From an uncultured Faecalibacterium sp. (GTDB lineage Bacteria; Bacillota; Clostridia; Oscillospirales; Ruminococcaceae), in contig CAKSXW010000019.1 of assembly GCA_934518555.1 (NCBI GenBank), forward strand, positions 1 to 31,268: a stretch of 31,268 nucleotides of DNA, given 5' to 3'. Under the pieces are notes generated by a model. That model was given only the letters and a program-made list of their open reading frames with translations. It did not search any database and was not told the DNA's origin. Positions 1 to 6,013 of this stretch are shown piece by piece (the stretch's first letter is position 1; the number at the start of each line of letters is the position of its first letter). The position numbers and the translations under genes were made by a program.

Positions 1-579
1 GGGGTAGATCTTGCCGATGATGGCATCAATGGAGATAAAGGTTGCGATGAAGTAGTACACCAGGATGATGATCAGCCAGAACAGGGTGGTGGTCAGCATA
101 CCGGACATACCGCCGTTCTTGCACAGGGTAACGATCAGGCCGGCAGGGCCCACTGCAAACACGGTACCAACCATGATCAGCAGCACCACAGAGAACACAC
201 GCATGATGTTCTGCATCACAGGGCCCAGGTAACGGCCAGTGACCTCAGCGATGGAAGCGCCTTCGTTGCGCTCGCTCATCATACCGGAGAAGTAGTCATG
301 GACGCCGCCTGCAAAGATGGTGCCGAAGGTGATCCACAGGAACACCACGGGGCCCCACAGAGCACCCTGCAGTGCACCGAAGATGGGGCCAAGGCCTGCA
401 ATGTTCAGCAGCTGGACCAGGAACAGCTTCCACTGGGGCATCACGACGTAGTCAACGCCATCGTTGATGCGAACAGCAGGAGTTTCACGGTCATCCGGGC
501 CAAAGGTGTTGTCCACGATCTTACCATAGACAAAGTAGCCTATGATCAGAAGTGCCAGACAGAGTAAGAAACTAATCAT
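1..579 (-). CDS. cstA: Carbon starvation protein A (CstA) family permease, N-terminal part
   Basis: Partial gene: it starts at ATG 579 and runs off the left edge, giving 193 residues without a stop. The protein opens with a membrane segment (MISFLLCLALLIIGYFVYG), then has the CstA-family stretches DDRETPAVRINDGVDY, LLNIAGLGPIFGALQGALWG and GGVHDYFSGMMSERNEG, followed by further hydrophobic helices. CstA proteins are inner-membrane importers of peptides or pyruvate, induced when carbon is short. A strong ribosome binding site (AAGGAGG, 588-594) lies 8 nt before the ATG and decides the start. Two inverted repeats sit over the likely promoter, so the gene is probably tightly controlled. The substrate cannot be told from this fragment. 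The family call is firm. Confidence 0.93.
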   Translation of the reverse strand, partial: MISFLLCLALLIIGYFVYGKIVDNTFGPDDRETPAVRINDGVDYVVMPQWKLFLVQLLNIAGLGPIFGALQGALWGPVVFLWITFGTIFAGGVHDYFSGMMSERNEGASIAEVTGRYLGPVMQNIMRVFSVVLLIMVGTVFAVGPAGLIVTLCKNGGMSGMLTTTLFWLIIILVYYFIATFISIDAIIGKIYP

Positions 580-663
580 ACCAGAAACCTCCTTTTTGAT
601 CTCAAACCACCGGTGTCAGGGTCGCTGACCACGCCAGTGGGTCGGGTCATTCTCTGGGTCCAT

Positions 664-730
664 GTTAACACTTTTTTCATAAACGTGTTAATATTTTTCT
701 GGTATGGTTCCCATATCAAAAAGTATATGG
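664..730 (-). promoter_or_regulatory. cstA promoter with two inverted-repeat operators
   Basis: On the minus strand TTGATA (714-719) and AATATT (690-695) are 18 bp apart and make a plausible, moderate -35/-10 pair for cstA. TTAACAC (665-671) and GTGTTAA (685-691) form a perfect 7-bp inverted repeat with a 13-bp spacer, overlapping the -10 and the expected start site. CCATAT (711-716) and ATATGG (725-730) form a perfect 6-bp inverted repeat over the -35. That two regulators act here is inference; the repeats are directly visible. Confidence 0.55.
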
Positions 731-937
731 CCGCTCTTGGAGTTTGTGGGCGGCAGTTCCTGTTTTTCTGCGCTGCTGCGCCGGAATCCGCCTTTTTGTA
801 ACTTCCCCGGTTTTTTCCGGGAACCGTCAAGGGTCCCTCGCCAAACTTTTCGGCTGCTTTTTGTGCACTTTGCTTAATCGTTCGGGATTTTCTCCCTGAA
901 ACGTGGAATTTGAGACCAAAAACCGCAAACATCCTCG

Positions 938-1021
938 CCCTCTCAGTCACCTTCGGTGACAGCTCTCCCAAAGGGAGAGCCCTTGGCATAGCGGCAAAGT
1001 TTCCGGCTTTGACTGAGGGAG
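938..1021. repeat. Intergenic palindromic repeat, copy A (degenerate)
   Basis: Begins CCCTCTCAGTCACC and ends GACTGAGGGAG, with small hairpins inside (AGTCACC/GGTGACA, and CTCTCCC/GGGAGAG). It belongs to the same family as the copies at 1092-1215, 4093-4231, 10639-10772 and 30902-31091, but is shorter and less symmetrical. Confidence 0.7.
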
Positions 1022-1056
1022 TTTGCTCCAAAACCCACCCGTGAAAAAGGGATAGC

Positions 1057-1076
1057 GGAGCGTCCGCAGACGCTCC
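1057..1076. repeat. Perfect hairpin with CGCA loop
   Basis: GGAGCGTC and GACGCTCC form a perfect 8-bp stem around the loop CGCA. It lies between repeat copies A and B. It has no T-run, so it does not look like a terminator. The hairpin at 1234-1269 has the same loop. Confidence 0.5.
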
Positions 1077-1091
1077 CGAGGGACGGCTTAA

Positions 1092-1215
1092 CCCTCTCAG
1101 TCAAGCCCTGTCGGGCTTGCCAGCTCCCCCGAAGGGGGAGCTTTTATACATCTTCCGGTTAACTGCAATAGAGCTCCCCCTTCGGGGGAGCTGTCACCGA
1201 AGGTGACTGAGAGGG
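1092..1215. repeat. Intergenic palindromic repeat, copy B
   Basis: Perfect 11-bp terminal inverted repeats, CCCTCTCAGTC and GACTGAGAGGG, enclose nested hairpins including AGCTCCCCC/GGGGGAGCT. The middle (CTTTTATACATCTTCCGG ... GCAATAGAGCTCCCCC) is nearly the same as in copy F, which shows one element family. No coding capacity is seen. It lies in the gap downstream of the LysR gene. Confidence 0.85.
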
Positions 1216-1233
1216 TTCCCCTTCCGTGAAAAT

Positions 1234-1269
1234 GCAATGTCGGGCAGCCCGCAGGCTGCCCGACATTGC
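1234..1269 (-). terminator. Probable terminator of the LysR gene
   Basis: A perfect 16-bp stem (arms 1234-1249 and 1254-1269) with loop CGCA lies 55 bp past the LysR stop. On the minus strand it is followed only by ATTTTC, a weak T-run, so termination is likely but not certain. Confidence 0.55.
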
Positions 1270-1324
1270 TCTCATTATAAATAATTCTTCCGCTGAATAT
1301 AGCCAAAGCGCAGCGGAGGCCATT

Positions 1325-2263
1325 TTAAATCGTCCCCCAGCCGCTTTCCTTGACGGTATGGTCCGCCTGGTGGTGCAGCAGTTCCACAAACAGCTGCTCC
1401 TCCGGCTGCAAGGGCTCCCGTTCCGGGTACACCAGCACATCCCGCATCTGCTGGGTCTGGGCCGGGCAGCCGTGGAGGGCCAGGTGGTACTGTTCCAGGG
1501 CCCGCTGGGGCATGGGGGAGGACCACATATAGGCGGTGGGCAGGTTTTGCAGGATGGAGAACTGGCTGCACCGCTCGTACACATGGATGCGGCGGTTGGG
1601 GTTCATCTTCCACCGGGACTCGGTGCTCTCGTCCCCGGGCAGGTGGCTGTCCCCGTGAAGCACCTCGATGTACTCGTCCAGCTGGGCCAGGTCCTCCACC
1701 GGCTGCCGGGCCAGGGGGCTGTCCTGGCTGGTAAGCAGCAGGTAGGGGAACTCCATAATGAGCTCCTGCCGCAGGCCGTGACGCTGGCAGTAGCGGCGGT
1801 AGTAGTCCTCGTCCTCGGCGGCATACCGCAGCATGGCCAGGTGGTACCCCCGGCGCAGCACAAAGTCCACGGCCTCAATGGCACCGCTTTCCCGGATATG
1901 GACCCGCAGCTGACGGCTTTGGGCCGCCTGCTGGAGAAAATCCACTGCCGCATAGGAGGCGTAGGTGGCATGGGTCAGCACCACTCGCAGCTCGGCGCAG
2001 CTGCGCTGCTTTTGCCGGGCGTCGGCGTCCAGGCGGTCCACCTCCTCCAGCACACGCTGGGCCTGGAGGATGAACTTCCGGCCCTGCTCTGTGGGGATCA
2101 TGCCGGTGGAGCTCCGCTCGAACATCCGGATGCCGTATTCGTCCTCCAGGTTCTTCAGGGCCTTGCTGACGTTGGGCTGGGCGACGTACAGCTGCTTGGC
2201 TGCCGCCGACACCGACCCCCACTTCATAATGGCCACCAGATACCGCAGTTCTGTAATGTTCAT
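1325..2263 (-). CDS. LysR-family transcriptional regulator
   Basis: 312 residues, the usual LysR length. Residues 1-60 hold the winged helix-turn-helix (NITELRYLVAIMKWGSVSAAAKQLYVAQPNVSKALKNLE in outline: SVSAAA, then QPNVSKAL), followed by the linker helix (FERSSTGMIPTEQGRKF) and a periplasmic-binding-like effector domain from about residue 90. The start ATG has GGAGG 5 nt upstream, with promoter TTGACA-18-TACAAT behind it. It is divergent from the small broken gene and the reductase/phosphatase fusion, sharing a short intergenic region, so these are its most likely targets besides itself. The effector is unknown. The C-terminal domain is less typical than the DNA-binding domain. Confidence 0.92.
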   Translation of the reverse strand: MNITELRYLVAIMKWGSVSAAAKQLYVAQPNVSKALKNLEDEYGIRMFERSSTGMIPTEQGRKFILQAQRVLEEVDRLDADARQKQRSCAELRVVLTHATYASYAAVDFLQQAAQSRQLRVHIRESGAIEAVDFVLRRGYHLAMLRYAAEDEDYYRRYCQRHGLRQELIMEFPYLLLTSQDSPLARQPVEDLAQLDEYIEVLHGDSHLPGDESTESRWKMNPNRRIHVYERCSQFSILQNLPTAYMWSSPMPQRALEQYHLALHGCPAQTQQMRDVLVYPEREPLQPEEQLFVELLHHQADHTVKESGWGTI

Positions 2264-2294
2264 GGCTCCCTCCGCCTTCCCGAAACGTTACCAT

Positions 2295-2324
2295 ATTGTA
2301 TCAATTTCCCCGGGGCTCTGTCAA
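2295..2324 (-). promoter_or_regulatory. Promoter of the LysR gene
   Basis: On the minus strand TTGACA (2319-2324) and TACAAT (2295-2300) are 18 bp apart. It lies back to back with the plus-strand promoter at 2337-2366, leaving only 12 bp between the two -35 boxes. That is the usual layout for a LysR protein that controls itself and its neighbour. Confidence 0.75.
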
Positions 2325-2336
2325 GCCGGAGCCCCC

Positions 2337-2366
2337 TTGCACCGGCAGGGGCGGTTGCTATATAAT
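2337..2366 (+). promoter_or_regulatory. Promoter of the interrupted small gene and the reductase/phosphatase fusion
   Basis: TTGCAC (2337-2342), an 18-bp spacer and a perfect TATAAT (2361-2366). An AAAGGAG ribosome binding site (2378-2384) follows, 8 nt before ATG 2393. Confidence 0.75.
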
Positions 2367-2392
2367 AATGAAAAAACAAAGGAGTGGGAAGG

Positions 2393-2620
2393 ATGCCGGA
2401 ATACCGTGTGCGTTCCATTGAGGAGTAGCTTTACGGCTGCGAGGAGCTGCCGGAGGGGCAGCCGGTGCTGTGTGACGTGACCCTGGAGGATGCCGCCGGG
2501 GGCACACTGCTGCTGCCCTACCCGGACAAAGAGCTGCTGGGTCTGGGCATCGACCAGGGGGACACCGTTTGCCTGACCCCTGAGGGTACCCTGCAAAAAG
2601 TGGGAGGGACTTGCCTATGA
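2393..2620 (+). pseudogene. Small conserved-looking ORF interrupted by an in-frame amber codon
   Basis: From ATG 2393, which has a good promoter and ribosome binding site, the frame reads MPEYRVRSIEE, then TAG (2426-2428). It then stays open for 63 more codons to TGA 2618-2620. That stop overlaps the next gene's ATG as ATGA, the layout expected of a coupled upstream gene. The continuation (LYGCEELPEGQPVLCDVTLE ... GIDQGDTVCLTPEGTLQKVG) looks like a real small beta-rich protein. I do not recognise the family. A second start, GTG 2465 with GGAGGGG 6 nt upstream, could give a 51-residue product. A single-base nonsense change (for example TGG to TAG) is the simplest reading. A short leader ORF plus a separate downstream ORF is the alternative. 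Confidence 0.6.
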
Positions 2621-4068
2621 AAACCATCAAGACTTCTGCCCTGGTGGGCCTGGGGGCCCTGGGCATTTTGTTCGGGCGGAAGATGCCCGGGGTCCAGGTC
2701 ATTGCCGACGAGGACCGCATTGCCCGTTACGCCGCCCAGCCGGTGGTGTGCAACGGCCAGGAATGCCAGTTCCAGTATGTGACCCCGGCCCAGGGCCAGC
2801 CGGTGGACCTGGTATTGGTGGCGGTAAAGGCCACGGGGCTGGAACAGGCCCTGGCGGATATCCGGAACTTTGTGGGGCCGGACACCATCCTCCTCAGCGT
2901 CCTCAACGGCATTACCAGCGAGGAGCGCATGGAGCAGGTGTACCCGGGCCACGCCCTGTGGAGCGTCGCCATCGGCATGGACGCCACCCGCAAAGGCCGG
3001 GAGCTGGTGTTCACCCAGGAGGGCAAGATCCAGTTTGGGGAACGGGACGGCTCCCTGACCCCCCGGGTGCAGGCGGTGGCAGAGTATCTCTCTGCCTGTG
3101 GCATTGCCCACGAGGTCTGCACCGACATCCTGTACAAGCAGTGGAACAAGCTGATGGTGAACGACGGCCTGAACCAGGCGGCTGCCGCCTTTGACCTGCC
3201 CTACGGAGGCCTGGGCCAGCCCGGCCCGGCCCAGGACAAGATGCGGCAGGCCATGCAGGAGGTGATCCGGCTGGCCAACCTGGAGGGCATCCCCCTGCCG
3301 GAGGACAACGACCAACAGTTTTTGCAGGCCGCCCTGCCTACCTTCAACCCAGAGGGGATGCCCAGTATGCGGCAGGATGTGCTGGCCCACCGCCCCACCG
3401 AGGTGGAGGAGTTTGCCGGGGTGGTCCGGGCCCGGGCCAAAAAATACGGCATGCCCACCCCTGCCAACGACTTTTTCTATGACCGCATCCGGGCCATTGA
3501 GGCCGGGTACCTGCCGCCCCGGGCCCAGGGCCACAAGCTGTATTTCACCCGGCACGGAGAGACGGTGTGGAACGTGGAAAACAAGATCTGCGGCATGACC
3601 GACAGCCCCCTGACCCCCCGGGGCCTGGCCCAGGCCCAGGCTCTGGGTCAGGCAGTAAAGGCCCAGGGGGCAGACATCGACATGATCCTGTACTCTCCCC
3701 TGTCCCGGGCCGCCGACACTGCCCGGGCCATTGCCCAGGCCACCGGCCTGCCCACCCGGTGCGAGCCCCGGCTGCGAGAGCAGTGCTTTGGCCGCTACGA
3801 GGGCACCCCTCGGGACGGGGCAGCCTTCCGGGAGGCCAAGACCCACTTTGCGGACCACTACGACGGCGGCGAAAGCATGCTGCAGCTGGCCCAGCGGATC
3901 TATAACCTGCTGGATGAGCTGCGGGCCCAGCCGGATAAGACCTACCTGCTGGTGGCCCACAACGGCATTGCCCGGGTGGTGCAGTCCTACTTTGAGGATA
4001 TGACCAATGAGGAGTACGCCCAGGCCGGCATCCGCAACTGCCAGCTGATGGAGTATCATTTTGAATAA
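2617..4068 (+). CDS. Ketopantoate reductase (PanE/ApbA) fused to a histidine phosphatase
   Basis: 483 residues in two domains. Residues 1 to about 300 are a 2-dehydropantoate 2-reductase, the NADPH enzyme of pantothenate synthesis. It has the nucleotide-binding loop GLGALG (11-16), LNGITSEE, the catalytic-lysine region WNKLMVNDGLNQ (K178), and the signature SMRQDV..RPTEVEEFAG. Residues from about 305 on are a histidine phosphatase with the catalytic motif TRHGETVWN (H313) and the second histidine in VAHNGIARV (H448). Both domains look intact. ATG 2617 is chosen because it overlaps the stop of the preceding small ORF (ATGA); a TTG two codons upstream is less likely. Ordinary PanE is about 300 residues, so the phosphatase is an addition. 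Whether the first domain really uses ketopantoate or another 2-oxoacid is unknown. Confidence 0.9.
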   Translation: MKTIKTSALVGLGALGILFGRKMPGVQVIADEDRIARYAAQPVVCNGQECQFQYVTPAQGQPVDLVLVAVKATGLEQALADIRNFVGPDTILLSVLNGITSEERMEQVYPGHALWSVAIGMDATRKGRELVFTQEGKIQFGERDGSLTPRVQAVAEYLSACGIAHEVCTDILYKQWNKLMVNDGLNQAAAAFDLPYGGLGQPGPAQDKMRQAMQEVIRLANLEGIPLPEDNDQQFLQAALPTFNPEGMPSMRQDVLAHRPTEVEEFAGVVRARAKKYGMPTPANDFFYDRIRAIEAGYLPPRAQGHKLYFTRHGETVWNVENKICGMTDSPLTPRGLAQAQALGQAVKAQGADIDMILYSPLSRAADTARAIAQATGLPTRCEPRLREQCFGRYEGTPRDGAAFREAKTHFADHYDGGESMLQLAQRIYNLLDELRAQPDKTYLLVAHNGIARVVQSYFEDMTNEEYAQAGIRNCQLMEYHFE

Positions 4069-4092
4069 AGTTTCTTCAAAATCTTGCACGGC

Positions 4093-4231
4093 CTCGCCCT
4101 CTCCGTCACGCCTTGCGGCGTGCCACCTCTCCCAAAGTGAGAGGCTTTGGCATTACGGTCAACTTTCTGGTTCTGCCAAGGGCTCTCCTTTTGGGAGAGC
4201 TGTCGAACAAATGTGAGACTGAGAGGGCGAG
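4093..4231. repeat. Intergenic palindromic repeat, copy C
   Basis: Perfect 11-bp ends CTCGCCCTCTC and GAGAGGGCGAG enclose nested hairpins (CACGCC/GGCGTG and a GGGCTCTCC/GGGAGAGCT pair). It lies between two convergent genes, as copies D and F do. Confidence 0.8.
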
Positions 4232-4240
4232 CTCGTTAAC

Positions 4241-4302
4241 AAAAAAGAATCTGCAACTGTCAGCCTGAACTTCGGGCATCACAATTGCAGATTCTTTCTT
4301 TT
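4241..4302. terminator. Bidirectional terminator between convergent genes
   Basis: AAAGAATCTGCAA (4244-4256) pairs with TTGCAGATTCTTT (4285-4297), a perfect 13-bp stem flanked by A-run and T-run. It can end both the plus-strand fusion gene and the minus-strand exporter operon. Confidence 0.8.
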
Positions 4303-4308
4303 TATGTC

Positions 4309-6009
4309 TTATCCTTTGTAAAGCCCGAACAGCTTCAGCAGTTTCTGCCAGAAGGTCAGCTGCACCGGCTCCGGTTCCGGCTCTGCCGCCGGGGCCGGGG
4401 CCTGGATGGCGGTGGTCTGGAGGGCGAACTGCACCCCGGCCACATTGCTGTTTTCCGGGGAGGTGAAGCTCTCCACCGGGCTGCTGCCGGAAAGGCCTTC
4501 CAGCAGGCTGTTCAGCTGGTCCCCCAGCTCCAGGCCGGAAACGCTGCTTCGCAGCTCTCCGGTGCCTGCGGTGAGCTGGGCGGCCCCGGCGGTGAGCTGC
4601 TGCACCCCGGCAGTCAGCTGGGCCACGCCGTGGGTGTAGGCCCCCAGGCCCTTGTCCAGCTGGGTGTACTGGCTGGCCAGCTGGTTGACCCCAGCGGTCA
4701 GCACCGAAAGGTTCCCCAGCAGGTCCGTCAGGGCCCCGGCCAGCTGCCGCACCCCGGCGTCAAACTCCCCATAGCGGCTGTTCAGGGTGCTGCTGCCCTG
4801 GTGGAGCTGGGCCACCCCCTCGTGGACTGTGTTCAGGTAGGTCTCCATGGCGTCGATGTTGGCACTGGAGGCCTTCAGCAGCAGGATCACGTCCTTCAGC
4901 TGGGGCATCACCTTGGCCAGCTTTTCCAGCTGCTCCATGGCCTTGGCATTGCCATCCTTGACCTCATCCAGGTCCAGGCCGTTCTCCTTCAGGATGGCCT
5001 TGTAGGCCTCAAAGCTCACCTGCTGGTCCAGCTGCTGGGCTCCCTGGTCCAGCTGGGCCAGGCCTGCCTGGATCTGGCTGGAGGCCTCCAGCAGGGTGGT
5101 GAGCTGGTCGGTGGAGGCCGACACCCCGTTCAGGGCCGTCTGCATCTGGGTCAGGGCCGCCTTTACCTTCCGGGAGCCTCCCGTCAGGGCCCCGGACTGG
5201 CTGTTGAGGGTGTCCAGCCCCTGCTGCACCTGCCGGATGCCCTCTGCCAGGGCGTTGGCACCGTTGTCCAGTTCCACAGAGCCGGACTGCAGCTGGCCCA
5301 TGAGGCCGGAAACATCTGCCTCCCCCAGGTCCAGGTCCAGCTGCAGCCGCACCCCGTTGAGGGAGATGGCCTCCATGGCAAAGTCTGTCACGTCGGCGGT
5401 GATGGTCAGGTCTGCCCCGGCCCCCGGCAGCAGGATGTAGGACAGCTGCTTTACGCTGCCCACGTTGGCCAGGGTGGCCCCGGGGGCCTGGATGTTTTTG
5501 GCCAGGGCCGTGTCCAGCTGGGCCGTTACCTGCAGGGCGTACTGTTCAAAAAAGTCCCCGGGGCAGTCCGGGTTCCGGCTCACCTGCAGCCGGATGGTCA
5601 GGGCACCGCTTTTGCCCCCCAGGTCCTCCGGGGCAATGGGCTGACCGTCCAGGGTGTAGGTCAGGGCCACCACCCAGGGCAGCGGCGTGTCCGGGTCCAT
5701 GGTGCCCTCATAATAGAGCTTGCCCTCCTGGGAGATGGCGGCGGTAACGGTGCTGCCCTGCTGGGTCACCGGGTCGGCGGTGGTCATGTTCCGCACGGCA
5801 GAATAGCTGCCGTAGTCTGTGACCTTGTCCCCGGCCTGGACCTCAAAGCTGTTGACGGCGTAGACCCCCGTAACAGCCCCGGCAGCGTCCAAGTTGGCGT
5901 AGATCACTTCTTCTTTGGCCGATACGGCCCCGGCAGGCAGGGCAGCCCCTGCCAGCAGGCAGCCAGCCAGGGCCAGGGCCGGAACCTTGTACAGAAAAGG
6001 TCGTTTCAT
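4309..6009 (-). CDS. Exported LxxG-heptad coiled-coil protein, partner of the MMPL exporter
   Basis: 566 residues. It begins with a signal peptide (MKRPFLYKVPALALAGCLLAGAALPAGA). A beta-rich part runs to about residue 220. A long stretch then follows with heptads of the form QLTAGVQQLTAG and LxxG, the pattern of YhgE/Pip-like and X-X-X-Leu-X-X-Gly proteins. A proline/glutamate-rich linker (APAPAAEPEPEPV) and a short amphipathic tail (FWQKLLKLFGLYKG) close it. It starts 4 bp after the stop of the MMPL gene, so the two are one operon. In Firmicutes such proteins often sit beside MMPL/RND pumps and may build an extracytoplasmic rod or adaptor. That role is inference. No catalytic motif is seen. 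Confidence 0.8.
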   Translation of the reverse strand: MKRPFLYKVPALALAGCLLAGAALPAGAVSAKEEVIYANLDAAGAVTGVYAVNSFEVQAGDKVTDYGSYSAVRNMTTADPVTQQGSTVTAAISQEGKLYYEGTMDPDTPLPWVVALTYTLDGQPIAPEDLGGKSGALTIRLQVSRNPDCPGDFFEQYALQVTAQLDTALAKNIQAPGATLANVGSVKQLSYILLPGAGADLTITADVTDFAMEAISLNGVRLQLDLDLGEADVSGLMGQLQSGSVELDNGANALAEGIRQVQQGLDTLNSQSGALTGGSRKVKAALTQMQTALNGVSASTDQLTTLLEASSQIQAGLAQLDQGAQQLDQQVSFEAYKAILKENGLDLDEVKDGNAKAMEQLEKLAKVMPQLKDVILLLKASSANIDAMETYLNTVHEGVAQLHQGSSTLNSRYGEFDAGVRQLAGALTDLLGNLSVLTAGVNQLASQYTQLDKGLGAYTHGVAQLTAGVQQLTAGAAQLTAGTGELRSSVSGLELGDQLNSLLEGLSGSSPVESFTSPENSNVAGVQFALQTTAIQAPAPAAEPEPEPVQLTFWQKLLKLFGLYKG

Positions 6010-6013
6010 ATCC

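Noticed and set aside
576..1031. Minus-strand open frame of 151 codons upstream of cstA
   Set aside because: It reads through repeat copy A and the cstA promoter, has no family features, and its codon pattern is that of repeats.
938..1215. CRISPR array
   Set aside because: The repeats are palindromic elements of variable length, not short identical repeats with regular unique spacers, and no cas gene is present.
1226..2365. Plus-strand open frame of 379 codons opposite the LysR gene
   Set aside because: It is the antisense shadow of a clear LysR protein in GC-rich DNA. The same applies to the long plus-strand frames opposite the MMPL operon, jetC, jetA, CASDH and ppaC.
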